From contig ONDP01000005.1 of assembly GCA_900316645.1 (NCBI GenBank), forward strand, positions 62,001 to 126,000: 64,000 nucleotides of DNA. The letters are read 5' to 3'. This document shows, one piece after another, positions 8,532 to 19,100 of the stretch. The position numbers were made by a program, and so were the translations under genes. The notes beneath the pieces were generated by a model, which did no database searches, had not been told where the DNA came from, and saw nothing but the letters and a program-made list of their open reading frames with translations. Positions within the stretch are counted from its first letter, which is position 1; each line of letters starts with the position of its first letter. This DNA is from an uncultured Prevotellaceae bacterium. Lineage in GTDB: Bacteria > Bacteroidota > Bacteroidia > Bacteroidales > Bacteroidaceae.

Positions 8532-8546
8532 TTCAGCGGTCACCTT
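8515..8546 (+). promoter_or_regulatory. Hairpin across the FKBP stop codon
   Basis: AAGGTGACCG (8515-8524) pairs perfectly with CGGTCACCTT (8537-8546) around a 12-nt loop holding the stop codon. No T-run follows, so it is a weak candidate for an intrinsic terminator; it could instead act as a processing or mRNA-stability element between the FKBP gene and the ATPase gene. Confidence 0.6.
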
Positions 8547-8567
8547 TATAACCCATATTATCAACAC

Positions 8568-9404
8568 ATGGCAAAGTACGCGGAATATATCAAGCAGATA
8601 GAGATTGACTCTCTTTGGGGCGGCAGGAAACACATTGTGTGGGACCTCGACCCGAAAGTGAATGTGCTCAGTGGTATCAACGGCGTGGGCAAATCTACCA
8701 TTCTCAACAAGGTGGTCAGGAGCATCAATGGCAACGGCGACATCCAAAACCACATGCTGAAGGGAGTGCGCCTCATCTTAAACCCCGGCGACGCCACCCA
8801 TATCCGCTTCGACATCATCCGCTCGCTGGATAGCAACATCTCGCAGACGCTGTCGGAAGGCGATGCCGTGATGCGCGAGACTTTGTCGGCCCTTGCCGGG
8901 ATGGGCGGCGGTTCGCTGCTCGACCTGCAACTTTACAACCTGCAGCGCAAGTATCTCGACTATCAGGTGAACATCGGCAATCGCATCATTGCCGAACTGC
9001 AACAGGGCAATACCGACGCTGCCCAGCATCTGTCGGAACCCAAGAAGCGTTTCCAGGACATCGTGGACGACTTGTTCGAAGAGACTGGAAAGAAAATTGT
9101 TCGCACGGAGAACGAAATCCGCTTCTCGCAGATAGGTGAGACACTGTTGCCCTACAAGTTGTCAAGCGGTGAGAAACAGATGCTCGTCATCCTGCTCACC
9201 GTACTGGTGGAAGACCATCAGAACTACGTGCTCTTCATGGACGAGCCGGAAGTGTCGCTGCACATTGAATGGCAGAAGCGACTGATTGAACTGATACTTG
9301 AACTCAATCCTAACGTACAAATCATACTGACCACCCATTCACCTGCCGTCATCATGAGCGGATGGATGGACAAGGTGACGGAAGTCTCTGACATTACTGT
9401 CTAA
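8568..9404 (+). CDS. AAA/ABC-type ATPase paired with DUF4435 protein
   Basis: 278 aa. Complete ABC-type nucleotide-binding machinery: Walker A GINGVGKST at residues 36-44, signature LSSGEKQ at 198-204, Walker B ending in Asp225-Glu226 ('LFMDEPEVSLH'), and the switch histidine in 'TTHSP' near residue 257. The middle insertion is short, so it resembles the small OLD/RecF-like AAA_21 ATPases rather than SMC proteins. It is followed after 16 bp by a DUF4435/TOPRIM gene, the same composition as OLD-like and PARIS (AriA/AriB) defence modules. It sits in line with glyS and the FKBP gene, which suggests a stably inherited locus rather than a recent island. Function is not established here. Confidence 0.85.
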   Translation: MAKYAEYIKQIEIDSLWGGRKHIVWDLDPKVNVLSGINGVGKSTILNKVVRSINGNGDIQNHMLKGVRLILNPGDATHIRFDIIRSLDSNISQTLSEGDAVMRETLSALAGMGGGSLLDLQLYNLQRKYLDYQVNIGNRIIAELQQGNTDAAQHLSEPKKRFQDIVDDLFEETGKKIVRTENEIRFSQIGETLLPYKLSSGEKQMLVILLTVLVEDHQNYVLFMDEPEVSLHIEWQKRLIELILELNPNVQIILTTHSPAVIMSGWMDKVTEVSDITV

Positions 9405-9420
9405 CTGACAATTGACCGTT

Positions 9421-10434
9421 ATGCCCGGCAGACTGAAAGACAATCTTAATAGTCGTTATTTCGAGGCGGCTAACCAAATGACCTCGAAAAAAGCAAGACG
9501 ACGCATCGTAGCTTATGTTGAGAGTTACGACGACATCTATTATTGGCGTACGGTGCTCAGCCGTTTTGAGAACGAAAAACGCTATTTCGAAGTGATGCTG
9601 CCCTCGCACCAGAAACTGGAACGCGGCAAGAAGTCGGTGCTCATGAACTTCATAGAAGGCAGAATAGGTGAAGACATGATAGCCTGCGTGGATGCTGATT
9701 ACGACTATCTGCTGCAAGGGGCGACACCTCAATCCAAGAAAGTGGTTGGCAGTCCATACGTATTCCACACCTATGCCTATGCCATTGAGAATATGCAATG
9801 TTATGCTCCCTCGCTGCACGACGTCTGTGTGGCTGTCACGCTGAACGACCATCGCATCTTCGACTTCTACGACTATCTCACCCAGTACAGCGAGGCTATC
9901 TTCCCTCTGTTCGTGTGGTCGGTATGGGCCTACCGCACTGGCAACCACAACAGATTCTCGCTCACCGATATGGCCCGCGTCATTGATCCGGGAGGTTTCA
10001 ACGTCTTCGACCCACAGTACTCTATCGACCATCTGCGCCAGAAGGTGAACAAGAAGGTCAGACAATTGCAGGCAGAATTTCCGAACAACAAGGAAATATA
10101 CCTGCAGACGAAAGCCGACATCAAGGAACTAGGTGTTACGCCACAGACCACCTATCTCTATGTGCAGGGGCACTCCCTGTTCGACAATGTGGTAGTGCCT
10201 ATATTAACTAAGGTGTGCAACCGGCTCCGTCTGGAACGTCAGGACGAGATAACACGGACGGCACGCCACCACACTCAGCGCAAAAACGAAATATCCTGCT
10301 ATGAACACTCATTACAGGACATTCGGCAGATGTTGAAGAAGAACAGCGGCTATATGCAGTCAGAGCAGTTCCGCAGAACACAGGCTGACATAGAGCGCTA
10401 TCTTACGACAGAACATAAGTCTCCAGAAACTTAA
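9421..10434 (+). CDS. DUF4435 domain protein, TOPRIM-like putative nuclease
   Basis: 337 aa from the ATG at 9421 (an in-frame TTG at 9412 adds three residues). The N-terminal half carries a TOPRIM-like signature: Glu34 in 'IVAYVESYDDIYYW' and Asp91-x-Asp93 in 'IACVDADYDYL'. This E...DxD set is what DUF4435 and OLD-family nucleases use for metal binding. The C-terminal part is charged and helical without a recognised domain. In PARIS the equivalent subunit (AriB) is a toxin released by its ATPase partner; whether this homologue is a defence effector or a housekeeping RNA/DNA enzyme cannot be told from sequence. Its last 32 bp overlap the 3' end of the convergent manA gene. Confidence 0.8.
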   Translation: MPGRLKDNLNSRYFEAANQMTSKKARRRIVAYVESYDDIYYWRTVLSRFENEKRYFEVMLPSHQKLERGKKSVLMNFIEGRIGEDMIACVDADYDYLLQGATPQSKKVVGSPYVFHTYAYAIENMQCYAPSLHDVCVAVTLNDHRIFDFYDYLTQYSEAIFPLFVWSVWAYRTGNHNRFSLTDMARVIDPGGFNVFDPQYSIDHLRQKVNKKVRQLQAEFPNNKEIYLQTKADIKELGVTPQTTYLYVQGHSLFDNVVVPILTKVCNRLRLERQDEITRTARHHTQRKNEISCYEHSLQDIRQMLKKNSGYMQSEQFRRTQADIERYLTTEHKSPET

Positions 10435-11359
10435 TCGTTCCCTCAGTTCTCACCTCCTGAGCAGAGGCAGGAACCAGTATGGTTTCACCAGCACTGAAAG
10501 CCACCGTCTCCCCGTCAATCGTCAGAGTGCCCTCCCCTTTCATGCCGATAAGAATCACAAAGGAATCGAGCTCACTGTAATCTATCGTCATGGCTTCAGT
10601 CAGGTCATAAACAGCCGTATTGAAGTAAGGACATTCCACCAACAGCTGACTCTCGTTCGTCTGAGGCTGATAATGGGTACGGTAATCGTCAAGAACCGTA
10701 TAGTTGATGCTCTCGGAAGCCTCCTGCGTATGCAACTGGCGATAATTGCCATCCTTATCCTTACGCTTGAAATCGTAGATACGATAAGTGACATCGGAAG
10801 TCTGTTGGATTTCAACAAGGAAACAACCGGCACCGATGGCATGAATGCGGCCTGCAGGAATGAAGAAACAGTCGCCCTCCTTCACACTGTATTGCGCCAA
10901 GGCATCGCAGATGGTGTCATCCGCCACCATCTGCTTATACTGCTCAGGGGTAATCTGAAGTTTTAATCCGTTATAGAGTTTGGCATCAGGCTCACTGTCC
11001 ATGACATACCACATCTCCGTCTTACCCCGTTCCCTACCCTGTCGGTGGGCTATCTCGTCAGTCGGATGCACCTGTATGCTCAAATCCTGACGGGCATCAA
11101 TAAACTTGATAAGCAAAGGAAACTCATCGCCGAAGCGCTGATAGTTGGCCTCGCCTACCAACCGACCCTTCATGTCGCGTACCAATTGGTTGAGTGAGCG
11201 TCCGTCGCCTGCGGCAATCGTTTCGTTATCCTTCACACCAGAGATTTCCCAACTCTCACCAACATTCTCCATGACGGTAGAGAGATGCTTAAAGGGGATA
11301 ATCTTGTCACCTCCCCATAGTGTTTGTTTCAAAAGAGGTTGAAATTTGAAGTAGTTCAT
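10403..11359 (-). CDS. manA: Mannose-6-phosphate isomerase, class I
   Basis: 318 aa, the short single-domain type I form seen in Firmicutes and Bacteroidetes. It interconverts mannose-6-phosphate and fructose-6-phosphate. The zinc site is visible in 'IQVHPTDEIAH' and 'TEMWYV' plus the later histidine in 'GRIHAIGAG'; the C-terminal half is a cupin fold ('GEGTLTIDGETVAFSAGET'). It is the last gene of the dxs-trkA-trkH-manA run, 19 bp after trkH, and overlaps the DUF4435 gene tail to tail. Confidence 0.94.
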   Translation of the reverse strand: MNYFKFQPLLKQTLWGGDKIIPFKHLSTVMENVGESWEISGVKDNETIAAGDGRSLNQLVRDMKGRLVGEANYQRFGDEFPLLIKFIDARQDLSIQVHPTDEIAHRQGRERGKTEMWYVMDSEPDAKLYNGLKLQITPEQYKQMVADDTICDALAQYSVKEGDCFFIPAGRIHAIGAGCFLVEIQQTSDVTYRIYDFKRKDKDGNYRQLHTQEASESINYTVLDDYRTHYQPQTNESQLLVECPYFNTAVYDLTEAMTIDYSELDSFVILIGMKGEGTLTIDGETVAFSAGETILVPASAQEVRTEGTIKFLETYVLS

Positions 11360-11378
11360 ATATGCTATAAAAATGGTT

Positions 11379-12839
11379 TTAATTGTCTTTCCAGAAACCT
11401 CGGGTGAACAGCACCAAGACGCTCATAATCTCCAGACGACCAACCAACATCAAGAAGGAACAAACCCACTTGACGAAGTCGGGCAACTGGCTCCATGACA
11501 TCTCAGGACCTATCTGCGTGCCGAGTGAAGGGCCTACGTTGCTGATACAACTCAAGGCTATCGTGATGGAATTGGTATTATCGATACCTGCCACTATCAT
11601 GATGGTGGCCGACAACAGCACCATCAAGGTAAAAATGGCAAAGAATGCCAACAGTGAGTTCAGCTTCTGCTGGGGAACAGGCTGTCCGTTGATCTTCACT
11701 GGAAGCACGGCATTCGGATGCAACAACTTATGGAACTCGTTGCGCAACACCTTTATAATCATCACACCACGGATACACTTGAAACCACCTGTAGTTGAAC
11801 CGGCACAGGCGCCCAAGAACATCAGACAACCCAGGATGACCCACGTGATGTGTGGCCATAATGCTGCATCGTCGTTAAACAGGCCTGTTGTAGTTATAAA
11901 CGACACAACTTGGAATAGCGAGGAACGGAGGGCTCGCTCGAAACCATAGCCGTTGTACGTCATCAGCAGATACATAATCCAGATGGTAGCAGCCGTGATG
12001 ATGAAGATGTACATCTTAAACTCCGAGTTCTTGAACAGACTGGCTATCTTAAAGCGGAACAATGCGAAATAGAGCATGGTGAAATTGATACCTGCCAGGA
12101 ACTGGAACAAGATAGCAATGTACTCTATCGTAGGAGACTGGAAGAAAGCCGCCGAGTCGTTATGAGGCGAGAATCCACCGGTTGCCGTTGTAGTCATAGC
12201 ATAGTTGATACTGTCGAACAATCCCATACCTGCGATATAGAAAGAAATGATGCAGGCAATGGTCAATGCTGAGTAAACGGACCAAATCCATTTAGCCGTG
12301 GTGGAAAGTCGAGGGTGCATCTTCGAACGGATAGGACCTGTAGCCTCTGCTGCGAAGATTTTCACACTGCCACTGCCTACCATAGACGGCAGAATGGCAA
12401 TGGTGAAGAACACTATTCCGAGAGCACCAATCCATTGTGTCTGTGTTCGCCAGTACAAAATGGCATGGGGCATCCATTCCACATCGTCGATAATCGTGGC
12501 ACCTGTCGTCGAGAAGCCCGACATGGTCTCAAAGAACGCATCAGTGACATTGTCGATATAACCTCCTATCAAGAAAGGGGCCATACCAAACAGACTGAAT
12601 ATCGTCCAAGTCAGTGTCACCAGAAGATAAGCGTCACGACGACTCAGATTATTCGAGGCATTGCGCCCAAAGAACTTGAGAATGAATCCACAGCTGAACG
12701 TGATGAGCGTCGATAGCAGGAATGCCATCATGTCGTCTTCCAGATAATAGAAAGATATACAAGTACATAAGGTGAGCAATGATCCCAGCAACAGGAGCAA
12801 AGAACCGATAATCTTATATATCAGGGGGAAGTTTACCAT
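11379..12839 (-). CDS. trkH: Potassium uptake protein TrkH, membrane channel
   Basis: 486 aa with the many hydrophobic segments of the Trk/Ktr/HKT superfamily. The four pore-loop filter glycines can be picked out: 'GFSTTGATI', 'TATGGFSPH', 'ITTTGLFND' and 'AGSTTGGFKC'. It forms the K+ translocating subunit and is gated by the cytosolic RCK protein TrkA. The start codon overlaps the trkA 3' end by 7 bp, so the two subunits are made in coupled fashion. Confidence 0.96.
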   Translation of the reverse strand: MVNFPLIYKIIGSLLLLLGSLLTLCTCISFYYLEDDMMAFLLSTLITFSCGFILKFFGRNASNNLSRRDAYLLVTLTWTIFSLFGMAPFLIGGYIDNVTDAFFETMSGFSTTGATIIDDVEWMPHAILYWRTQTQWIGALGIVFFTIAILPSMVGSGSVKIFAAEATGPIRSKMHPRLSTTAKWIWSVYSALTIACIISFYIAGMGLFDSINYAMTTTATGGFSPHNDSAAFFQSPTIEYIAILFQFLAGINFTMLYFALFRFKIASLFKNSEFKMYIFIITAATIWIMYLLMTYNGYGFERALRSSLFQVVSFITTTGLFNDDAALWPHITWVILGCLMFLGACAGSTTGGFKCIRGVMIIKVLRNEFHKLLHPNAVLPVKINGQPVPQQKLNSLLAFFAIFTLMVLLSATIMIVAGIDNTNSITIALSCISNVGPSLGTQIGPEMSWSQLPDFVKWVCSFLMLVGRLEIMSVLVLFTRGFWKDN

Positions 12840-14191
12840 AAGGTGTTCGACTTGAAGTACTTTTCAATCTTCTTCAGATTCTGTTCGTGACAGAACACCA
12901 TGACGGAATCGCCAGGAAGTATCTGTGTGTTACCATTGACCAGAATACCTTCATTATTGCGAACCAGTCCACCGATGGTAACACCAAAAGGCAGACCGAG
13001 ATCCTTAACGGGTTTCTTAGTAACTTTAGAGCCCTCTGCCGCCACGAACTCAGCGACATCGGAATCGACCATCATCAGCGAACGGACATTGCTGACATCT
13101 GCGTCCAACATCATCTGATAGATATGACTGGCTGCCACCGTCTTCTTATTGATAATCGTACCGATATCCAAGCTCTCTGCCATTTCGACATAGTCAAGGT
13201 TTTCCACCATAGCAACGGTCTTCCTGACTCCAAGTCGCTTGGCTGTCAGACAAGCCAAGATGTTGGTTTCGGCATTACCCGTCAGCGCCACAAAGGCCTG
13301 TGTGTTCTCAATGCCTTCTTCCTGCAGCAAGCCCAGGTCACGGGCATCGCCATGAATAATCATCGTATCAGTATCGCATAGCAACTCGTTCAACTGTTCG
13401 CAACGGCGCTCGCTCTTCTCGATAATCTTCAGATCCATATAATCCGGCAGCGTCAATCCAACACGGACAGCCGTTTTGCCACCACCCATGATGATGACGT
13501 TCTTGACATCGGCATAATGCTCCTTGCCCGAAATCTTCCGGATATAGGGAATATACTCACTGGTAGTCATGAAATAAGCAAGGTCGTTGACACACAACTT
13601 GTCATTACCACCAGGAATCAGTGTCTCGCCATTGCGCTTAATAGCCACAATATGGTAAGGGTCGTCGGGTCCGCAGAGGTTCTTCAACGGTTCGTTCAGA
13701 ATCTCACAGGTATTACGCAACTTGATGCCCAGCATCACCAGAGCACCGTCGTGCACATCCCAGCGCTGACGAACCCACGACATCTTCAGACCATTGGTGA
13801 TGTCAATGGCTGCCAACACCTCAGGATAGATGAGCGAGTTAATACCCATCTTCTCGAAGAAAGGTTTCAGATGAGGAGCCAGATACTCGTAATTGTCAAT
13901 ACGGGCAACGGTCTTCTTGGCACCTAAGGCATGAGCGATACTGCAGGCATTCATATTCTTGCTCTCATCGGGCGTCACACCGACAAACAGATCTGCCGTA
14001 CCCGTTCCTGCATCTTCCAATATCTTGATACTGGTAGGCGAGCCCTGTATGGTCATGATATCGTATCGTCCGTCAAGGCCTGCCAAACGTGAGGCATCCG
14101 CATCAATCAGGACACAGTCTTGATGGTCGCGCGAGAGCAGTTTCGACAGATGAGTTCCAACGGCACCTGCACCGGCAATAACTATTTTCAT
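12833..14191 (-). CDS. trkA: Trk potassium uptake regulatory subunit TrkA
   Basis: 452 aa with the duplicated RCK architecture. Two Rossmann NAD(H)-binding halves begin at '[14 protein letters not shown]' (residue 2 on) and '[12 protein letters not shown]' (about residue 230), each followed by a TrkA-C domain. It binds nucleotides and gates TrkH. It overlaps dxs by 4 bp upstream and trkH by 7 bp downstream. The symbol follows the E. coli name. Confidence 0.95.
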   Translation of the reverse strand: MKIVIAGAGAVGTHLSKLLSRDHQDCVLIDADASRLAGLDGRYDIMTIQGSPTSIKILEDAGTGTADLFVGVTPDESKNMNACSIAHALGAKKTVARIDNYEYLAPHLKPFFEKMGINSLIYPEVLAAIDITNGLKMSWVRQRWDVHDGALVMLGIKLRNTCEILNEPLKNLCGPDDPYHIVAIKRNGETLIPGGNDKLCVNDLAYFMTTSEYIPYIRKISGKEHYADVKNVIIMGGGKTAVRVGLTLPDYMDLKIIEKSERRCEQLNELLCDTDTMIIHGDARDLGLLQEEGIENTQAFVALTGNAETNILACLTAKRLGVRKTVAMVENLDYVEMAESLDIGTIINKKTVAASHIYQMMLDADVSNVRSLMMVDSDVAEFVAAEGSKVTKKPVKDLGLPFGVTIGGLVRNNEGILVNGNTQILPGDSVMVFCHEQNLKKIEKYFKSNTLW

Positions 14192-16074
14192 GATTCTATG
14201 GCTTTTCTGATGCTTTCGGCATCTAATCCTACGATATGCTGTAACTGCTCAACCGTGCCATGCTCAACAAACTGATTGTCGGGCATTCCCAGTCGAGTAA
14301 CACGAGGCGTGTAACCATGATCGTTCATCCATTCCAGGACGGCAGAACCCAGTCCGCCAATCTTGACACCATTCTCAACGGTGATGATATGCTTGTATTT
14401 CTGACCTACTTCTTCCAGAATGGTTTCGTCAATAGGCTTCAAGAATCGCATATCGTAATGTGCTGCCTTGGTGCCTTGAATGGCCTCAGTGACATTATTG
14501 CCAATAGGACCGATGGACAGGACTGCCACATCTTCGCCGTCTCGCATTTTCCTGCCCGTTCCCACCTGAATCTCCTCAAGAGGACAGCGCCAGTCACGCA
14601 AGACACCGCCTCCGCGAGGATAACGAATGACGAAAGGACCCTTGTCAGGCAACTGTGCGGTGTACATTAGACGTCGCAACTCATGTTCGTCCATCGGGGA
14701 GGAAATAATCAGATTGGGGATAGGTCGCAGAGCTGCCAAATCGAAGGCGCCATGATGGGTCGGACCGTCTTCGCCAACGATACCAGCTCGGTCGAAGCAG
14801 AACACGACATGTAACTTCAGCAACGCCACATCATGGATAATATTATCGAAAGCTCTCTGTGAAAAGGCACTATAGATATTGCAGAAAGGAATCAAGCCGT
14901 CTTTCGCCATACCACCAGAGAAGGTCACTGCATGTCCTTCGGCTATACCTACGTCGAAAGTTCTTTCGGGCATTTCCTTCATCATGATATTCATGGAACA
15001 ACCGGAAGGCATGGCAGGGGTTACACCTACTATCTTAGGATTCTGCTGTGCCAGTTCCAAAAGGGTATGTCCAAAAACATCCTGGTATTTCTGAGGTTTA
15101 TTGGGATCCTTGTCCACCAGACGCTCACCTGTCTCCGGGTCGAACTTACCTGGTGCATGCCATGTGGTAACGTCTTTCTCCGCAGGCGCATAGCCGTGTC
15201 CCTTCTTTGTATGAAGATGCAACAGCTTAGGTCCTTTCATGTCCTTGATTTGACTGAGGATGCGAACCAGTTCCTTGATATCATGCCCGTCAAACGGTCC
15301 GAAATAGCGGATGTCCATACCGTCGAAGATATTCTTCTGATGGGCAATGGCACTCTTGATGGCATTGGAGAGACGCTGGATGCCTTTCTTCCTGTCGTCA
15401 GTCATCAGTCCCTTGCTGTACAGCCATTGGGTGGTCTTGAACTTGACAGCATTATAGGTCTTGTTCGTGTTCAGTTCTAACAGATACTGTTTCATTCCAC
15501 CCACCGAACGGTCAATCGACATGTTATTGTCGTTGAGCACTATCAACATGTCATTAGGAGACGACGAAACGTTATTAAGTCCCTCGAAAGCCAGTCCGCC
15601 GCTCAAGGCACCATCACCAATGACGGCTACGATGTGCCGATGCTCCTTGCCGGTCTTCTTGGCTGCTACTGCCATACCCAGGGCGGCAGAAATAGAGTTG
15701 CTGGCGTGTCCGCAGGCAAACGTATCGTATTCACTTTCATAGGGAGACGGGAAGGGGCGGATGCCTCCTAACTTACGATTGGTGCAGAACTGTTCTCTTC
15801 GTCCTGTCAGTATCTTATGCCCATAGGCCTGATGGCCTACATCCCAGACAATGCGGTCTTCCGGTGTGTCAAAAACATAGTGCAGTGCCACAGTCAGTTC
15901 TACGACACCAAGACTGGATGCCAAATGTCCGGGATTGACAGACAGTTCCTTCACGATGTCCTCGCGAAGTTCCTGACATAGCTCTGGAAGTTGGTCGACT
16001 GATAGCTTGCGCAAATCGTCGGGATATTTGATGTGATTCAGTAATTCCACCTTATTATAATAGTATTTGGGCAC
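14188..16074 (-). CDS. dxs: 1-deoxy-D-xylulose-5-phosphate synthase
   Basis: 628 aa from the first in-frame GTG at 16074. First enzyme of the MEP isoprenoid pathway, condensing pyruvate with glyceraldehyde-3-phosphate using ThDP. Diagnostic parts: '[13 protein letters not shown]', the ThDP motif GDGALSGG...NDNNMS, '[19 protein letters not shown]' and the C-terminal transketolase domain. The start is uncertain: a good -7 box (TAACTTTG on the minus strand, 16074-16081) overlaps the GTG at 16074, so the transcript should begin inside the annotated ORF. GTG codon 9 at 16050 is then the better candidate and still keeps the conserved '[11 protein letters not shown]'. First gene of the dxs-trkA-trkH-manA operon. 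Confidence 0.95.
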   Translation of the reverse strand: MPKYYYNKVELLNHIKYPDDLRKLSVDQLPELCQELREDIVKELSVNPGHLASSLGVVELTVALHYVFDTPEDRIVWDVGHQAYGHKILTGRREQFCTNRKLGGIRPFPSPYESEYDTFACGHASNSISAALGMAVAAKKTGKEHRHIVAVIGDGALSGGLAFEGLNNVSSSPNDMLIVLNDNNMSIDRSVGGMKQYLLELNTNKTYNAVKFKTTQWLYSKGLMTDDRKKGIQRLSNAIKSAIAHQKNIFDGMDIRYFGPFDGHDIKELVRILSQIKDMKGPKLLHLHTKKGHGYAPAEKDVTTWHAPGKFDPETGERLVDKDPNKPQKYQDVFGHTLLELAQQNPKIVGVTPAMPSGCSMNIMMKEMPERTFDVGIAEGHAVTFSGGMAKDGLIPFCNIYSAFSQRAFDNIIHDVALLKLHVVFCFDRAGIVGEDGPTHHGAFDLAALRPIPNLIISSPMDEHELRRLMYTAQLPDKGPFVIRYPRGGGVLRDWRCPLEEIQVGTGRKMRDGEDVAVLSIGPIGNNVTEAIQGTKAAHYDMRFLKPIDETILEEVGQKYKHIITVENGVKIGGLGSAVLEWMNDHGYTPRVTRLGMPDNQFVEHGTVEQLQHIVGLDAESIRKAIES

Positions 16075-16081
16075 AAAGTTA
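16074..16081 (-). promoter_or_regulatory. -7 box TAACTTTG of dxs operon
   Basis: On the minus strand TAACTTTG matches TAnnTTTG. It overlaps the most upstream possible dxs start codon, which argues for the GTG at 16050 as the real start. No clear -33 TTTG is seen at the usual distance. Confidence 0.5.
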
Positions 16082-16122
16082 CTAATAAGTAAGAAAAGAA
16101 CAAAATAAATTCATTTATTTTT

Positions 16123-19100
16123 TTATCTCGTCAGACTGAATTTCATTGACAAGCCAAAGTCGTGAGTGGTGGTAGGATAGCTGCTGGACGATAGCAGCGG
16201 GGTGTTTGTCTGACGATCGTAATAGGCACTCAGCGTCAGCAGACGCGACAATGTATAGTCGGCCATAAACGATATCTTAAGGGCAGTATTACCACTGCTG
16301 GCAGCACTGGTCATGGAGGCAATGTCGCGAGTAATGGCAGCCTGTTTGCGCAACGAGAAGTCCAATCGGAGGTTCAAGTCGTGATTGACACCAGTCCTGG
16401 GGGCTCTTGACGTCGTCTGTTGGTCGTTATTGGCATTCCGTCTGCTGCCACGCTGGGCCTTCTTGACCTTTCTGTTGCCCTTTGTTCCAAAGATATTAAA
16501 ATCGCTAATCTTATAGGCCAGTCCCACAACCCAGTCGTTTGAACGGCTTTCGTTAATCTGAATACTCGTCATCGAGAGGTTGAGCACGCGTGTTGTCCGA
16601 TATTCCACCTTGGCAGTTAGATTGTTCTGGAAAGTGACGTCTATACCCAGCAAGGGAGAGAACGATTCATTCAGACTGACTGTCGGTACGTTGAATCCAA
16701 GTGGCGAGGTATTGCCAGCAGCAGAGGTATAGCTGCCTACAGCATAAATACTCTTATAGGCATGGTTGAGGGTGACACTCTTAAACGTATCACGGAACCA
16801 AGGCAGTCGCGAGAGGCCCGTATAGCGAACAGTCCAGTTAGGCAACAGGCGCGTCAAAGCTGGGAAGAAACTGAGACTCGACCCTCCGCTGCTGGTGTAG
16901 GCTGAGAGGAAGGCAGGAATCATCACACTGGCACTATAGGGGTCAACAGCCCTGCCATAGTGAGCCTCAGCCCGTTGTTGGAAGGTTGTCAGCATATTAC
17001 AGAACCGCTCGAAGGAAGCAGAGTGGAAACCATTGTTGGCATCACCGATTCCCTCCAAGGCCGATTTTAGCGAGATGGTGGTCATTGTGAAAGTACCACT
17101 CTGTGTGGTTGGCATACCTGGGTACACATATTGGATAGAGAGCGCCTTCGTCTCGGTGCGGCTGGCATTTAGGTCTATCTTCAGGTCGCGAACAGGTTCC
17201 AACGTAGCTCTTATCTGCAGGTCTCTCGTCAGATTGGTTGTGGCAGGTGAAGCAAGACTGTCAATATTGAACAACCATCCGTTATCGTGTGCCTTCTGGA
17301 TATAACTGTCGTCCACCATACCGAAGGCAAAGCCAAGACCAGGAGCCATCACACTCCCCGTGCGCTGTCCGAAAGCATCGCCGATATTGGGAAGGAATCC
17401 GGGAATAGACATGGAATACTGGTTACGATAGGAAATACCGATAGAGCGCACCATCATCAGCACTCGTGCTGCCGACTGTGCAGGTTTATACCACCACTGT
17501 TTCTCGGCAGCGGGTTTGGGAGCTACGCTCAACATAATCTGAACAGTGTCCAGGTTCTTGATGCGGATGCGGTTTTCGTCCAGCACCTTGTATTTCAGCG
17601 AATACTTCTTACCATCCTTCGTACGGGCAATGACGCTGAGTTTCTTCGTTTTCTTTCCATGATTGACAATCACGGCAGAGTCAGCCGAGAGGGTCACCTC
17701 CTTTTGCCAGGCATTCTGGTTCTTGGGAAGTATTTTCTCCTCCTGCTTGGTTTGCTTGGCATTCTTGTTCTTCTGAGTTGTCTTCTTGGTCCTGGCAGGT
17801 GTCGCAGCCGCCTTCTTGAATCGCTCGTTGGCCTTCTTCAGGAATGGAATATGGTTATAGAGTGTTTCCATATTGAAGTTGCCGTTGATGTTCAGCTGTC
17901 GGTTGTTTGAGATGGTGTTACCCAGTGAAGTACCATCCTCTAATTCCGTACCACGCAGCCAGTTGTAACTGGAGTTATAGGTAGCATCTGCCGTTACCCA
18001 GTCGAAGATAGGAAGTTTGTTGAGGGGCAACTGGAGGGAAGCCGTGAACTGCTGGCGATAGTCCAAGGGGTCGCCAAAGTGGCGGATGCTATGCCATACG
18101 GAATCCTTCCAAGCCTCATAACGGTCAGGATACAAATCCTTATTGATAGGTCGTTCGTCATAGGGTTCCTTAATCTCCGCACGGGTTGCCGACTGGAAGT
18201 TCAAGTGCAGATTCTTGGTCAAGTCCCATCGGATGGAGAACTCACGGTTCCAAAGGAACTGCGAATTGAAGGTAGCAGGCAGCTTCTGACCTCCCAAGTC
18301 TTCCATATCGCGCTCCTGCAGTTCATAGTAAGAGCGCATCATCTCGGTGTTGAACGAGATATTCTGAGGCAACCAGTTCAGCCCAAGTTGTTTGGGATAC
18401 TGTGCCCATTTCGACTTACTCTTACTCTTCTTGAAGGGTTCCCATGGCTTGAATACGGGGCTCCAACTATAGTTGAGCGAACCACGCCACTGGTCATCCT
18501 TCTCATAAACGGTTGTCTCTCCACTGGTATAGCGGTGTGAATGACTGTAGGAAAAGGAGAAGTTGGCTGGGTCGTAAGGCATGGGGTGCCTCTTCGTCTT
18601 GATACCTACACGGACATTCGACAACGAGAAGTTGGTATTGGTGGTCTTCGTGACGGCTATACTCTCGATGGAGTCGCGTTCGTGCTGATTAGCAGTGGCA
18701 TCCAGCGCATCCTTCAGTTCCATATCCGTGTCCAAAGGATTATACTTCGGGCGACGTTCTTCCTTGGTGACGGAATAGTAAAGCGGAGCACTCACTTTCG
18801 CCTTATCAGGGAAGAATTTACCCAAATCAACATTGGCAGTAATGGAATAGGTCTTATAGTCTTCCATCGACCGTTGCAAAATGCCTTCCTCCAGTCCACC
18901 GAAGCCTGCCGTCATAATCTTTCCCGTCATATTGAACGAACCAATGTCGGACAATTGCATATTCAGTGCGCCACTGGCGGCCCATCCGCCCTTGCTATTG
19001 GTTTCCATAAGGCGCAGCTCGTCCACCCATACCTCACCGGATTTCTGTTCGTTGGAGATATTGCGCACACCTATCATCATGGTTTTCACTTCACCCAATG

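Noticed and set aside
9412-9420. TTG start for the DUF4435 gene
   Set aside because: It adds three residues only; the ATG at 9421 is the simpler start.
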